Source of the DNA: [Mycobacterium] crassicus
GTDB lineage: Bacteria; Actinomycetota; Actinomycetes; Mycobacteriales; Mycobacteriaceae
DNA length: 64,000 nucleotides
Assembly: GCF_020181615.1 (NCBI RefSeq)
Contig: NZ_CP084029.1
Location: 1,227,043-1,291,042, forward strand
Direction: 5' to 3'
Shown: positions 17,859-27,064 of the stretch, in pieces
How positions within the stretch are numbered: the first letter of the stretch is position 1
Layout: each line of letters starts with the position of its first letter
The notes under the pieces: generated by a model
Told to the model about the DNA's origin: nothing
Databases searched by the model: none
Seen by the model: only the letters and a program-made list of their open reading frames with translations
Program-made: the position numbers and the translations under genes

Positions 17859-17861
17859 CCT
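17856..17861 (+). promoter_or_regulatory. Predicted leaderless -10 box of the ketosteroid-isomerase-like gene
   Basis: TAACCT, overlapping the stop of the preceding gene, lies 7 nt before ATG 17869. It supports that start over longer in-frame readings. Confidence 0.45.
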
Positions 17862-17868
17862 GCGGCAC

Positions 17869-18252
17869 ATGACGAGCGCACCCGAGCGGGCCCAGGCCAT
17901 CACCGAGACCGTCCACCGCTACATCGAGCTGGTCGGCGGCGGCGACGCCGATGCGCTGGTCGGGCTGTACGCCACCGACGCCACCCTGGAGGACCCGGTC
18001 GGCGGCGAGGTGCACATCGGTCACCAGGCCATCCGCAACTTCTACTCGGCCATCACCGGGCTGGACCGCAAGGCCGAGCTGGTGACGCTGCGGGTCGCCG
18101 GCAACGAAGCGGCGTTCCACTTCGCGCTGACCATCACCAATGGTGACCACCGGATGCGTATCGAGCCCATCGACGTGATGGTGTTCGACGGCGAGGGCAA
18201 GATCGCCGGGATGAAGGCCTACTGGTCGGCGGAGAACATCACCCAGCTGTAG
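17869..18252 (+). CDS. Ketosteroid-isomerase-like (SnoaL/NTF2-fold) protein
   Basis: A 127-aa NTF2-fold protein. The positions of Tyr18, Asp42 (TLEDPVG) and Asp102 (IDVMVF) match the catalytic Tyr/Asp/Asp arrangement of steroid delta-5-3-ketoisomerase (Tyr16/Asp40/Asp103 in Comamonas numbering). It may therefore isomerise delta-5 to delta-4 3-ketosteroids. No other sterol genes are next to it. Substrate assignment is inference. Confidence 0.75.
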   Translation: MTSAPERAQAITETVHRYIELVGGGDADALVGLYATDATLEDPVGGEVHIGHQAIRNFYSAITGLDRKAELVTLRVAGNEAAFHFALTITNGDHRMRIEPIDVMVFDGEGKIAGMKAYWSAENITQL

Positions 18253-18268
18253 GCCGGGTCGATACGGC

Positions 18269-18979
18269 TCAGTACAGCGCCGCGAACCAGATCGCGATGT
18301 ACTGACAGATCGCCGCCACGGCGGTGCAGGCGTGGAAGAACTCGTGGTAGCCGAACGTCTGCGGCCACGGGTCCGGCCATTTCAGCGCGTACATGATCGC
18401 GCCGATGCTGTAGAGCGCGCCGCCGACGGTCAGCAGCACCATGGCCGCCACGCCGGCGTTGTGCATGATCGTCGCGATGAAGAACGCCGACACCCAACCC
18501 AGCAGCAGGTAGAGCGGCACACCGACCCATTTCGGGGCGGTCGGCCAGCACAGCTTCAGCACCACCCCGGCCAGCGCGCCGCCCCACACGATCATCATCA
18601 CCAGCCGTTCCTGCTCGCCGTGGTCCATGGCCAGCAGTGCGAACGGGGTGTAGGTACCGGCGATGAAGATGAAGATCATCGCGTGGTCGAGTCGCTTCAT
18701 CCGGATCCGAGCGGCAACCGATTTCCAGGTGACCCGGTGATACGTTGCGCTGACGGCGAACATGCCCACCACCGAGATGGTGTAGGCCAGTGTCGCCAGC
18801 CCGGCTTCGAGTCCGGCCAGCGGCCAGGTCACCGCGATCAGCGTGATCCCGGCGATGACCGCCACAATGGCTGACACCAGGTGAATCCACCCGCGTGCCC
18901 GCGGCCTGACGTGTGCCGCCGCAATATCGGCAGGCAGATCAGGGTTCGGCTCGGCGATGATGTCGGCGTCGGTGCTCAT
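18269..18979 (-). CDS. Hemolysin III/PAQR-family membrane protein
   Basis: A 236-aa protein with seven hydrophobic helices. The PAQR/hemolysin III signature histidines and Ser are visible in VSATYHRV and YHEFFH near the C-terminus, with a conserved Asp in [14 protein letters not shown]. In the family these residues coordinate zinc. GGAAGGG precedes the ATG. Corresponds to Rv1085c. It is called 'hemolysin' by homology; envelope or lipid-modifying activity is possible. Confidence 0.85.
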   Translation of the reverse strand: MSTDADIIAEPNPDLPADIAAAHVRPRARGWIHLVSAIVAVIAGITLIAVTWPLAGLEAGLATLAYTISVVGMFAVSATYHRVTWKSVAARIRMKRLDHAMIFIFIAGTYTPFALLAMDHGEQERLVMMIVWGGALAGVVLKLCWPTAPKWVGVPLYLLLGWVSAFFIATIMHNAGVAAMVLLTVGGALYSIGAIMYALKWPDPWPQTFGYHEFFHACTAVAAICQYIAIWFAALY

Positions 18980-19036
18980 GGGCCCTTCCCCACGCGGATT
19001 CGCGGACTGATTCGCGGCAACTTCTCTCGATCACAG

Positions 19037-19042
19037 TAGTCT
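19037..19042 (+). promoter_or_regulatory. Predicted leaderless -10 box of the Z-prenyl synthase gene
   Basis: TAGTCT lies 8 nt before GTG 19051, with no Shine-Dalgarno sequence. Confidence 0.45.
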
Positions 19043-19050
19043 GGGTTTTT

Positions 19051-19848
19051 GTGGTGATCATCCCGGCGCGCCTGAAGGAGCCGCTCTACCGGCTCTACGA
19101 ATTGCGCCTGCGGCAGGGGCTGGCGGCGTCGCGGTCGGCGCTGCCGCGTCACATCGCCGTACTGTGCGACGGCAACCGGAGATGGGCCCGTGACGCCGGC
19201 TACGAGGACGTCAGCTACGGCTACCGGATGGGCGCGGCCAAGATCGCCGAGATGCTGCGGTGGTGCGCCGACGCCGGCATCGAGATGGCCACCGTCTACC
19301 TGCTGTCCACCGAGAATCTGCAGCGCGATCCCGAGGAGCTCGCCGCGCTCATCGAGATCATCACCGACGTGGTGGAGGAGATCTGCGCGCCCGCCAACCG
19401 CTGGAGCGTGCGCACCGTCGGGGATCTGGAGCTGATCGGAGCCGAGCCCGCCCAACGACTGCGGACCGCCGTAGAGGGCACAGCAAGTACTGCGGGGACC
19501 AGCGGCTTCCACGTCAACGTCGCCGTCGGCTACGGCGGCCGGCAGGAGATCGTCGACGCGGTACGCGGGCTGCTCGGCAAGGAACTGGCCAACGGTGCCA
19601 CCGCCGAGGAGCTCGTCGACGCGGTCACCGTCGAGGGCATCTCGGAGAATCTCTACACCTCGGGTCAGCCGGATCCCGATCTGGTGATCCGCACCTCCGG
19701 GGAGCAACGCCTGTCGGGCTTCCTGCTGTGGCAGAGCGCCTACTCGGAGATGTGGTTCACCGAGGCGCACTGGCCGGCCTTCCGCCGGGTCGACTTCCTG
19801 CGGGCACTGCGCGACTACAGCGTGCGGCACAGGCGATTCGGGCGGTAA
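19051..19848 (+). CDS. Short-chain Z-isoprenyl diphosphate synthase (Rv1086-like)
   Basis: Cis-prenyltransferase (265 aa) of the UppS fold. Rv1086, the counterpart, adds one isoprene to geranyl diphosphate to make omega,E,Z-farnesyl diphosphate, the precursor of decaprenyl phosphate used in arabinogalactan synthesis. Motif I is CDGNRRWARDAGY with the catalytic Asp; later motifs are VGYGGRQEIVDAVR and PDLVIRTSGEQRLSGF, and YSEMWF closes the active site. Starts on GTG 19051. Confidence 0.9.
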   Translation: MVIIPARLKEPLYRLYELRLRQGLAASRSALPRHIAVLCDGNRRWARDAGYEDVSYGYRMGAAKIAEMLRWCADAGIEMATVYLLSTENLQRDPEELAALIEIITDVVEEICAPANRWSVRTVGDLELIGAEPAQRLRTAVEGTASTAGTSGFHVNVAVGYGGRQEIVDAVRGLLGKELANGATAEELVDAVTVEGISENLYTSGQPDPDLVIRTSGEQRLSGFLLWQSAYSEMWFTEAHWPAFRRVDFLRALRDYSVRHRRFGR

Positions 19849-19854
19849 CCGGCC

Positions 19855-21222
19855 ATGGTGATGCTGTCAGCGCTGGTCTTCACCTTGAGCTGGTGGCTCG
19901 GGATGTACCTGCTGGCGCGCGACCCGCGCAAGCCGGTGCTGGTGCTGGCCGCGATCGGCCTGTGCGGCTTCGCGGCCGTGGTCGCCGCCGACGCGGTACG
20001 GGCGGTGTGGCAGCCGGTGCTGCTCGGCCGGGTGGAGATCTATCTGGCGGTGGTGCCCGGGGTGGCCTGGTTCGCGGTGCTGCTGGAGCTGGCGCGGCCC
20101 TGTGATCGCTGGTCTCGGCGCGGGCGGGACACGGTGCTGATCAGCGTGGTCGGGGCGGCGGCGCTGGCCGGCGCGGCCTGGGCCGGCAGTGTCGACGGGC
20201 CGCTGCGGCCCGGGCACTGGCTGTTGTTCGCGGTGATCTCGGTGGCGACGCTGGGCGCGATGCTCAAGGCCATGGTCCGGCCCGCGCAGCCCGGTTCGGT
20301 GCTCGGTGTGGTGATTGTCGCGACGCTGTTCTTCGCGCTCGCCAACGCGGTCCTGATCATCCCGCTGGGGGTGGTGCCCAGCGGGATCGCATTGGCCTCC
20401 ACCGGCGTCGACGTGCTGCTGCTGGGCCTGGCGGTGGCGTTGTGGGACGCCTTCGACGAGGGCCAGGCGCTGCGGCTGGACATGCTGCGCTCCTTCCTGG
20501 CCTCCGTCGCGATGGCGGCGCTGCTGGGTGGGCAGGTACTGATCGGGCTGGCGATGACCCGCAGCGACACCGGTACGCAGACCGCGCTGACGGTGCTGCT
20601 GTTCACCACGATCGCGGTCGCGATCGAGGTGCAGGTCTTCGTCGATCGGCTGGCCGGGATCTTCGACCGGCTGGCGTTCTGGCGGTCCCCGGAGTTGCGC
20701 GCCGACCGCGCCGCGTTGCGGGACACCGAGGCGGCGCTGGCACTGCGCTCGAGCGGTCCGCTCGACGATCTCGACGAGGAGGCGTTCGCCCGGCTCACCC
20801 GGCGGGCGCTGGGCCATTACGGGGACCTCTCGAAGCTGGTTGCCAGCCCACTGACCGCACTGCCGGCCATCGACGAGCGACTGGCCGCCCGCGGCGCACC
20901 CGACGCACCGCTGGAACGCGCCAACGAACTCAAGGCGCTGCTGGCCGACCGGATCGCCGCGCTCAAGCCGCGCGATGGCGGCGAGTTCGGCACCACCGAG
21001 CAGTGGCGCCACTACAACGCCCTGTACTTCCCCTACGTGGTGGGTGTGCGTGCCTACGCGCAGAACGCCACCGCCGCCGGACTCGATCCCACCGCCCGAC
21101 AGGCCTGGCAGTGGCTGGTCACCGAGGTGCCGCAGCGCTCGTTGCACAACTGGCAGAACGCCGGAGCCCGGGTGATCGCCGCCGACTTACGCGGCCGGGC
21201 GGCGGTGCCGCAGTCCCTCTGA
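19855..21222 (+). CDS. Uncharacterised polytopic membrane protein with cytoplasmic C-terminal domain
   Basis: A 455-aa protein. The first ~270 residues hold about seven to eight hydrophobic helices with short loops. Residues ~275-455 are hydrophilic, helical and rich in Arg, Asp and Glu, ending in a Trp-rich section (QAWQWLVTEVPQRSLHNWQ). No catalytic motif was recognised. The ATG follows the prenyl synthase stop by 6 nt, so cotranscription is likely and a link to prenyl-phosphate or envelope metabolism is possible. A 7TM sensor-like layout is another reading. Confidence 0.7.
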   Translation: MVMLSALVFTLSWWLGMYLLARDPRKPVLVLAAIGLCGFAAVVAADAVRAVWQPVLLGRVEIYLAVVPGVAWFAVLLELARPCDRWSRRGRDTVLISVVGAAALAGAAWAGSVDGPLRPGHWLLFAVISVATLGAMLKAMVRPAQPGSVLGVVIVATLFFALANAVLIIPLGVVPSGIALASTGVDVLLLGLAVALWDAFDEGQALRLDMLRSFLASVAMAALLGGQVLIGLAMTRSDTGTQTALTVLLFTTIAVAIEVQVFVDRLAGIFDRLAFWRSPELRADRAALRDTEAALALRSSGPLDDLDEEAFARLTRRALGHYGDLSKLVASPLTALPAIDERLAARGAPDAPLERANELKALLADRIAALKPRDGGEFGTTEQWRHYNALYFPYVVGVRAYAQNATAAGLDPTARQAWQWLVTEVPQRSLHNWQNAGARVIAADLRGRAAVPQSL

Positions 21223-21332
21223 CCTGCGGCTGGCAGTGCTTGGCAGCGCTACGGCTCGATGTGGCAGTGGTCTGTGAGCAGGTTCGAAGGTGTTCGTAGA
21301 CGACTCCGAAGAACCTTGAAGGGAGCTTGATC

Positions 21333-21740
21333 ATGACCGCTGTCACCACCCCCATCCTGTCTGACGCGACCGACTCACTGCTGCGCTTCGCCCTGCGCGC
21401 CGACGCCACCGTCACCGGGGCCGTCGGCCTGGCCGGTGTGCTGCTCGCCCGCCAGATGTCGGCCCTGTCGGGCTTCACCGCAGCGCAGGAGTACGCGGTA
21501 GCCGCCTTCTGCGTCCTCTACGGTGCGGCCGTGTACTTCCTGTCCGCGCTTCCGGACGTGCGCCGGGCCGGCATCGGTGTGATCGCCGCCAACCTGGTGT
21601 GCACGGTGGCCGCTGTCGCGGTGGTCGAAACCGGTGTTCTGCCATTGACCGGAATCGGTGTCGCGGCGACGCTGGCCAGCGCCGCCTACACCGGGTTCTT
21701 CGCGTGGTTGCAGTACCGCGGGCTGCGCCGCCTGCCGTGA
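21333..21740 (+). CDS. Small four-helix membrane protein
   Basis: A 135-aa protein with four hydrophobic helices (around 20-36, 46-62, 70-90, 96-118) and almost no loops. GAAGGGA at about 21318-21324 sets the ATG at 21333; a TTG two codons upstream is not needed. No motif recognised. The AT-richer 110-nt gap before it probably carries its promoter. Confidence 0.65.
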   Translation: MTAVTTPILSDATDSLLRFALRADATVTGAVGLAGVLLARQMSALSGFTAAQEYAVAAFCVLYGAAVYFLSALPDVRRAGIGVIAANLVCTVAAVAVVETGVLPLTGIGVAATLASAAYTGFFAWLQYRGLRRLP

Positions 21741-21779
21741 TTGAGGGTCACTGAGCGCGTCGCCCCAGCCGCCACCATC

Positions 21780-21785
21780 TACAGT
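21780..21785 (+). promoter_or_regulatory. Predicted leaderless -10 box of the DUF732 gene
   Basis: TACAGT lies 7 nt before ATG 21793, with the T-rich spacer TTTTCCC and no Shine-Dalgarno sequence. Confidence 0.5.
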
Positions 21786-21792
21786 TTTTCCC

Positions 21793-22350
21793 ATGATGTG
21801 GCGGCTGGCGGCGATGACGCTGATTCCGGGAACCCTGATCTTCGCCGTCGCGCCGGCGCAGGCCGACGACAAGAGCTACCTCAGCTACCTGGACTCGCAC
21901 GGATTCAAGTACCAGAACAACCCGGGGCTCGTCACCCCGTCCGGGGCCGTGCAATTCGGCCAGATCATCTGCCAGAACCTGCGACGCGGCCGCCCTGCCC
22001 GGGACCGGTTCGACAAGAAGATCGCCGACGGAATCCCCAAGGTCGTCGTCGACGCCGCACAGAACGAGATGTGCCCGGAGACCCTGGCGAGCACCGCGCC
22101 GACGAACGTTCCGTCGCCCACTCCGCCCACGCCGCCGCCGGGGCCCGAACTCCCGCCGCCTCCGCCGCCGTTCCCGCCGGCACCCGAGTTCCCGCCGCCC
22201 CCGCCGCCGTTCCCGCCGGGACCCGAGCTGCCGCCCCCGCCGCCGTTCCCGCCGGCTCCCGAGTTCCCGCCGCCCCCACCGGCGCCCGAGCTGCCGCCCC
22301 CGCCGGCCCCGCCGGCTCAGCCGCAGCCGGGCACCGCGACCCAGCCCTAG
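21793..22350 (+). CDS. Secreted DUF732 protein with long proline-rich tail
   Basis: A 185-aa protein. A Sec signal peptide (MMWRLAAMTLIPGTLIFAVAPAQA, cut after AQA) is followed by a DUF732-type domain (about 25-105) with a Cys pair (IICQNL and NEMCPE) likely forming a disulfide. The C-terminal ~75 residues are almost wholly Pro-Glu/Phe repeats of the form PPPFPPAPE/PPPPFPPGPE (DNA about 22132-22320). DUF732 proteins are abundant small exported mycobacterial proteins of unknown role. The tail is a candidate cell-wall-spanning segment or surface antigen. Confidence 0.8.
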   Translation: MMWRLAAMTLIPGTLIFAVAPAQADDKSYLSYLDSHGFKYQNNPGLVTPSGAVQFGQIICQNLRRGRPARDRFDKKIADGIPKVVVDAAQNEMCPETLASTAPTNVPSPTPPTPPPGPELPPPPPPFPPAPEFPPPPPPFPPGPELPPPPPFPPAPEFPPPPPAPELPPPPAPPAQPQPGTATQP

Positions 22351-22361
22351 ACGAAGCTGCC

Positions 22362-23300
22362 CTAAAGCTTGCGCAGGCGCAGCCGATTGATGGAGTGATC
22401 GGCGTCCTTGCGCAGCACCAGGGTGGCCCGCGGCCGAGTGGGCAGGATGTTCTCGATCAGGTTGGGCCGGTTGATGGAGCGCCAGATGTCGCGCGCGGCC
22501 GCCACCGCCTGCTGGTCGTTGAGCGCCGCGTAGTGGTGGAAGTGCGACACCGGATTGGCGAACGAGGTGGAGCGCATCGCCAGGAACCGCGAGACGTACC
22601 AGTGCTCGATGTCTTCCACCCTGGCGTCGACGTACAGCGAGAAGTCGAACAGGTCCGAGATCATCAGCGTCGGCCCGGTCTGCAGCACGTTGAGGCCTTC
22701 GAGGATCAGGATGTCCGGGTGGCGGACCACCTGCTTGGCGCCGGGCACGATGTCATAGCTCAGGTGTGAGTACACCGGCGCGCACGCGTACTCGGTGCCG
22801 GACTTCACCGAGGTCACGAAGCGCATCAGCGCGCGCCGGTTGTAGCTTTCCGGAAACCCTTTGCGGTGCATCAGGTTGCGGCGTTCCAACTCGTGGTTGG
22901 GGTACAGGAATCCGTCGGTGGTGACCAGGTCCACCCGCGGGTGGTGGCCCCACCGGGCCAGCAGGGCCTGCAGCACACGGGCCGTCGTCGACTTGCCGAC
23001 CGCCACGCTGCCGGCCACGCCGATGATGAACGGCACCGGCCGGTCCGGGCTCTGGTCGTTCTCACCGAGGAACTCCGCGGTGGCCGCGAAGAGCTGCTGA
23101 CGGGCGGCGACCTGAAGATGGAGCAGACGCGCCAGCGGCAGATAGACCTCTTCGACCTCGAGTAGGTCGACCTGCTCACCGAGGCCGCGCAGGGCCACGA
23201 CCTCTTCTTCGGTGAGCGGCATCGGCGTCGACATACGCAGTGTCCGCCATTGACGTCGGTCGAACTCCACGTAGGGACTCGGCTCGCTAAGCCGCCGCAT
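22362..23300 (-). CDS. coaA: Pantothenate kinase, type I (CoaA)
   Basis: Phosphorylates pantothenate, the first and rate-setting step of CoA synthesis. 312 aa, the length I recall for Rv1092c. The P-loop is [12 protein letters not shown] (about 94-105), followed by [13 protein letters not shown] with the catalytic Asp, and [21 protein letters not shown]. CoA itself inhibits enzymes of this type. Divergent from the DUF885 gene. Confidence 0.95.
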   Translation of the reverse strand: MRRLSEPSPYVEFDRRQWRTLRMSTPMPLTEEEVVALRGLGEQVDLLEVEEVYLPLARLLHLQVAARQQLFAATAEFLGENDQSPDRPVPFIIGVAGSVAVGKSTTARVLQALLARWGHHPRVDLVTTDGFLYPNHELERRNLMHRKGFPESYNRRALMRFVTSVKSGTEYACAPVYSHLSYDIVPGAKQVVRHPDILILEGLNVLQTGPTLMISDLFDFSLYVDARVEDIEHWYVSRFLAMRSTSFANPVSHFHHYAALNDQQAVAAARDIWRSINRPNLIENILPTRPRATLVLRKDADHSINRLRLRKL

Positions 23301-23331
23301 GACCGTACAGTCTTGCAGTAGGCCCGACCGT

Positions 23332-23337
23332 TAGCCT
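23332..23337 (+). promoter_or_regulatory. Predicted leaderless -10 box of the DUF885 gene
   Basis: TAGCCT lies 8 nt before ATG 23346, with no Shine-Dalgarno sequence. Confidence 0.45.
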
Positions 23338-23345
23338 GATCGGGT

Positions 23346-24545
23346 ATGGGACCCGACGCATTGATCCGTGAGTATCTGCTGCTCGGTCTGCGCTTCGACC
23401 GGATCGAAACCGGTTACGTCGATGCGTTCACCGGCGATCCGGCGCTGCAACGACTCGTCGAGAACGAGCCGATGCCCGACCCTGCCGCACTGGCCCGTCA
23501 GGCCGAGAAACTGGGTGCGGCCCTACCGGGTGGACTCGATGCGACGCGCGCCGACTACCTGCGGGTGCACCTGCGCGCGCTGGCCTGCGCGGGACGCAAG
23601 TTCGCCGGCGAGCAGATCGGTTTCGTCGAGGAGGTGCGCGACTACTTCGACGTCGACATCGTCAAGGGCGACACCGACCGCTATCGCCAGGCACACGCCC
23701 GGCTGGACGAAGCGCTGGGTGGCACCGGCCCGCTGGCCGATCGGATGGCCGCGCACCGCAAGGCCGAGGAGATTCCGCCGGAGCGGCTGGAGGCGTGCAT
23801 CCACGCGTTCTCCTCGGCGCTGCGCGACCGGGTGCGCGAGCACTTCCCGCTGCCGGACACCGAGACCGTCACCTACGAGGTGGTCACCGACAAGCCGTGG
23901 TCGGGGTTCAACTACTACCGCGGCGACTACCGCTCCACGGTGGCCGTCAACGCCGACCTCAAACAGCTGATGTCGAACCTGCCGCGGCTGGTGGCCCACG
24001 AGTCCTACCCGGGCCATCACACCGAGCACTGTCGCAAGGAGGCCGGGCTGGTCGCGCAGCTCGGTCAGGCCGAGCAGACCATTTTCCTGGTCAACACCCC
24101 GCAGTGCCTGATGGCCGAAGGCCTGGCCGACCTGGCGCTGTACGCCGCGGTCGGATCAGGTTGGGGCGCCTGGGCCACGGAGATCTACGCCGACCTGGGA
24201 CTGCGGTTCGACGGCGAACGGGCCGAAGCGGTGTCCGAGGCCGCCGCCGCGCTGGCCGATGTGCGCCAGGACGCGGCGCTGATGCTGCACGACGAGCACC
24301 GGGACGCCGACGAGGTGGCCGACTACCTGCGCCGCTGGTTGCTGGTCTCCGACGAGCGGGCCCGGCAGAGCCTGCGGTTCCTGTCGTCTCCGCTGTGGCG
24401 GGCCTACACCTCGACCTACGTGGAGGGCTACCGGCTGCTGCGCGGCTGGCTGGACGCCCGGCCGGCCGGCGTGAGCCTCACCGAGCGGTTCGGTCGGCTG
24501 CTCGACGAGCCGCTGATCCCGTCGGCTATAGACTTGCGCCCGTGA
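23346..24545 (+). CDS. DUF885-family putative metallohydrolase
   Basis: A 399-aa protein carrying the [11 protein letters not shown] motif at about 218-228, the HExxPGHH form of a zinc-peptidase-like motif that marks DUF885. A downstream Glu in the [10 protein letters not shown] segment is a plausible third ligand. Family members are shorter or longer (~400-600 aa); this is the compact form. No signal peptide. It overlaps the GTG of glyA by four bases (GTGA). Possible carboxypeptidase-like activity is inferred from the motif only. Confidence 0.75.
   Translation: MGPDALIREYLLLGLRFDRIETGYVDAFTGDPALQRLVENEPMPDPAALARQAEKLGAALPGGLDATRADYLRVHLRALACAGRKFAGEQIGFVEEVRDYFDVDIVKGDTDRYRQAHARLDEALGGTGPLADRMAAHRKAEEIPPERLEACIHAFSSALRDRVREHFPLPDTETVTYEVVTDKPWSGFNYYRGDYRSTVAVNADLKQLMSNLPRLVAHESYPGHHTEHCRKEAGLVAQLGQAEQTIFLVNTPQCLMAEGLADLALYAAVGSGWGAWATEIYADLGLRFDGERAEAVSEAAAALADVRQDAALMLHDEHRDADEVADYLRRWLLVSDERARQSLRFLSSPLWRAYTSTYVEGYRLLRGWLDARPAGVSLTERFGRLLDEPLIPSAIDLRP
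24529..24534 (+). promoter_or_regulatory. Predicted leaderless -10 box of glyA, inside the DUF885 3' end
   Basis: TAGACT lies 7 nt before GTG 24542. It lies within the last codons of the upstream gene and gives glyA its own promoter. Confidence 0.45.
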
Positions 24546-25852
24546 CTGCCGCACCCAAAACCCGCCTTGCCTCCACGATGTCGACCCCGCTGGCCGACCT
24601 CGACCCCGACATCGCCGAGTTGCTGGGCAAGGAGTTGGGCCGTCAGCGCGACACGCTGGAGATGATCGCCTCGGAGAACTTCGTGCCGCGGGCGGTGCTG
24701 CAGGCACAGGGCAGTGTGCTGACCAACAAGTACGCCGAGGGCCTGCCGGGCCGGCGTTACTACGGCGGGTGCGAGCACGTCGACGTGGTCGAGAACATCG
24801 CCCGTGACCGTGCCAAGGAGCTGTTCGGCGCCGACTTCGCCAACGTGCAGCCGCACTCGGGCGCGCAGGCCAACGCCGCGGTGCTGCAGGCGCTGATGGA
24901 GCCCGGTGACCGCCTGCTCGGCCTGGACCTGGCCAACGGGGGACACCTGACCCACGGGATGCGGCTGAACTTCTCCGGCAAGCTGTACGAAAACGCCTTC
25001 TACGGGGTGGACGCGGTCACCCACCGCGTCGACATGGACGTCGTCCGGGCGCAGGCACTCGAGTTCAAGCCGAAGGTGATCATCGCCGGCTGGTCGGCCT
25101 ACCCGCGCGTCCTCGACTTTGAGGCCTTCGCCTCCATCGCCGACGAGGTCGGCGCGACGCTGTGGGTGGACATGGCGCACTTCGCCGGACTGGTGGCCGC
25201 CGGGCTGCACCCCTCGCCGGTGCCGCACGCCCAGGTGGTGTCGACCACGGTGCACAAGACTCTCGGCGGCCCGCGGTCCGGTCTGATCGTCGGCAAGAAG
25301 GAGTTCGCCAAGCAGATCAACTCGGCGGTCTTCCCGGGCCAGCAGGGTGGCCCGCTGATGCACGTCATCGCTGCCAAGGCTGTCGCGCTGAAGATCGCCG
25401 GCACGGCCGAGTTCGCCGAGCGTCAGCAGCGGGTGCTCTCCGGCGCGAAGATCATCGCCGAGCGGCTGTTGGCCGCCGACGTGGCCAAGGCCGGCGTCTC
25501 GGTGGTCAGTGGCGGTACCGACGTGCACCTGGTGCTCGTCGACCTGCGGGACTCGCCGCTGGACGGCCAGATGGCCGAGGACCTGCTGCACGAGGTCGGC
25601 ATCACCGTCAACCGCAACGCGGTCCCGAACGACCCGCGGCCGCCGATGGTCACCTCCGGGCTTCGGGTGGGCACCCCGGCGCTGGCCGCGCGTGGCTTCG
25701 GCGACGCCGAGTTCACCGAGGTCGCCGACGTCATGGCCACCGCCCTGGCGGCCGGCTCGTCGGCCGACCTGCCGGCGCTGCGCGCCCGGGTCGCCAAGTT
25801 GGCTCAGGACTTCCCGCTGTATGACGGCCTGGAGGACTGGAAGCTCGCCTGA
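24542..25852 (+). CDS. glyA: Serine hydroxymethyltransferase GlyA
   Basis: PLP enzyme interconverting serine plus tetrahydrofolate with glycine plus methylene-tetrahydrofolate. The PLP lysine is in [14 protein letters not shown]. Other family blocks are [17 protein letters not shown], and [11 protein letters not shown] with the PLP-contacting residues. GTG 24542 (436 aa) is preferred because of the TAGACT box 7 nt upstream and the GTGA overlap. ATG 24578 would give 424 aa, closer to Rv1093, but has no Shine-Dalgarno. Confidence 0.93.
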   Translation: MTAAPKTRLASTMSTPLADLDPDIAELLGKELGRQRDTLEMIASENFVPRAVLQAQGSVLTNKYAEGLPGRRYYGGCEHVDVVENIARDRAKELFGADFANVQPHSGAQANAAVLQALMEPGDRLLGLDLANGGHLTHGMRLNFSGKLYENAFYGVDAVTHRVDMDVVRAQALEFKPKVIIAGWSAYPRVLDFEAFASIADEVGATLWVDMAHFAGLVAAGLHPSPVPHAQVVSTTVHKTLGGPRSGLIVGKKEFAKQINSAVFPGQQGGPLMHVIAAKAVALKIAGTAEFAERQQRVLSGAKIIAERLLAADVAKAGVSVVSGGTDVHLVLVDLRDSPLDGQMAEDLLHEVGITVNRNAVPNDPRPPMVTSGLRVGTPALAARGFGDAEFTEVADVMATALAAGSSADLPALRARVAKLAQDFPLYDGLEDWKLA

Positions 25853-25920
25853 CCGGGCGCAGCGGGTCGCCCGTGGATGACACGCCGGACCCGAGTTGAC
25901 AGAATAGTGTGAATTCGGGT

Positions 25921-25926
25921 TACAGT
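25921..25926 (+). promoter_or_regulatory. Predicted leaderless -10 box of desA2
   Basis: TACAGT lies 7 nt before ATG 25934. A TTGACA hexamer lies at 25896-25901 with a 19-nt spacer, making this one of the better promoter matches in the window. Confidence 0.55.
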
Positions 25927-25933
25927 AACTTTC

Positions 25934-26761
25934 ATGGCTGAACGTCCCGTTGCTAATGCACTGATCCGCGAGCTCGAACCGGTGGTCGACGCGAACATGG
26001 TTCGCCACATCGGCACGGTCGATCCGTGGTACGCGCACGACTACGTCCCGTTCGAGCAGGGCCGGAACTTCGCCTTCCTCGGCGGCACAGACTGGGACCC
26101 GTCGCAGGTCACGCTGCCCAAGGTGATCACCGACGCCTGCGAGATCCTGCTCATCGAGAAGGACAGTCTGGCCGGCTACCACCGCGAGCTCGTCGAGCAC
26201 TTCATCCTCGAGGACAAATGGGGACGCTGGATCGGCCGGTGGACCGCCGAGGAGCACCTGCACGCCATCGCGCTGCGGGAGTACCTGGTGGTCACCCGCG
26301 AGGTCGACCCGGACGCCAACGAGAGCGTCCGGATGGAGCATGTGCAGAAGGGCTACCGTGCCGACCGCTACAGCCAGGTCGAGACGCTGGTGTTCATGGC
26401 CTTCTACGAGCGCGCGTGCGCCGAGTTCTGCCGCAACCTGGCCGCCAAGACCGATGAGCCGGTGCTCAAGGGGCTGATCGGCCGGATCGCCGGCGACGAG
26501 GAGCGCCACGAAGAGTTCTTCGCGAACCTGGTCACACACTGCCTGGAGTACGTGTCCGAGGAGACGGTGGCCGCCATCGCCGCCCGGGCCGCCGAGCTGA
26601 AGGTCGTGGGCGCCGACATCGATGCCTACGCCGACCGCCAGGCCGGAATCGCCGAGGCCGGGATCTTCGGACCCGACCAGTTACGCCGGGTGATCTCCGA
26701 CCGAATCAGCGCCTGGGGGCTGGCCGCTCACCCCGACCTGAAGCGCTTCGCTATCAGCTGA
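25934..26761 (+). CDS. desA2: Acyl-ACP desaturase DesA2
   Basis: Soluble di-iron acyl-ACP desaturase-like protein (275 aa), the same length as Rv1094. The carboxylate/His ligands are in ILLIEKDS, TAEEHLH, QVETLVFMAFYERA and GDEERHEEFF, i.e. two ExxH-type motifs on a four-helix bundle. In M. tuberculosis DesA1/DesA2 act in mycolic acid synthesis. Whether DesA2 itself is an active desaturase is debated in the literature. Confidence 0.92.
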   Translation: MAERPVANALIRELEPVVDANMVRHIGTVDPWYAHDYVPFEQGRNFAFLGGTDWDPSQVTLPKVITDACEILLIEKDSLAGYHRELVEHFILEDKWGRWIGRWTAEEHLHAIALREYLVVTREVDPDANESVRMEHVQKGYRADRYSQVETLVFMAFYERACAEFCRNLAAKTDEPVLKGLIGRIAGDEERHEEFFANLVTHCLEYVSEETVAAIAARAAELKVVGADIDAYADRQAGIAEAGIFGPDQLRRVISDRISAWGLAAHPDLKRFAIS

Positions 26762-26804
26762 TTAGCTCCGGCGCGCCTGCGCGGCGGGCGCGCGTCGACG
26801 GGGG

Positions 26805-26810
26805 TACCGT
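26805..26810 (+). promoter_or_regulatory. Predicted leaderless -10 box of phoAT-phoH2
   Basis: TACCGT lies 8 nt before ATG 26819. Confidence 0.45.
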
Positions 26811-26818
26811 CGCAATCG

Positions 26819-27064
26819 ATGGCTAGCCACACGCTCTGCTGTCTAGGCGGCACCACCGGTCGTGAACACGACAGGACCGGCCCTGGTCCTGGTGCTGCAT
26901 GTCCCCGTCGAATTGCTCGCGCGGGGTCGCGCGGGCCTGCACCCGCTGGAGCGCTGAAGTGCCTGAAATCCGGACGTATGTGCTCGACACCTCCGTACTG
27001 CTGTCGGACCCGTGGGCCTGCGCCCGCTTCGCCGAACACCAGGTCGTTGTCCCGCTGGTGGTGA
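26819..27064 (+). CDS. phoAT: Candidate PhoAT antitoxin-like small protein overlapping phoH2
   Basis: An 81-aa basic, Cys- and Pro-rich ORF that begins at a leaderless-type ATG and overlaps the first 106 nt of phoH2 in another frame. In M. tuberculosis and M. smegmatis, phoH2 is cotranscribed with a short upstream overlapping gene, phoAT, that relieves PhoH2 toxicity. The position and overlap here fit that description. Against it, low-complexity composition is common for alternative frames in GC-rich DNA, so the call rests on position and promoter. Confidence 0.5.
   Translation: MASHTLCCLGGTTGREHDRTGPGPGAACPRRIARAGSRGPAPAGALKCLKSGRMCSTPPYCCRTRGPAPASPNTRSLSRWW

Noticed and set aside
24428..26539. 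703-aa open frame on the minus strand over glyA and desA2
   Set aside because: Antisense to two strongly conserved enzymes; composition typical of GC-rich shadow frames, with no start signal or motif.
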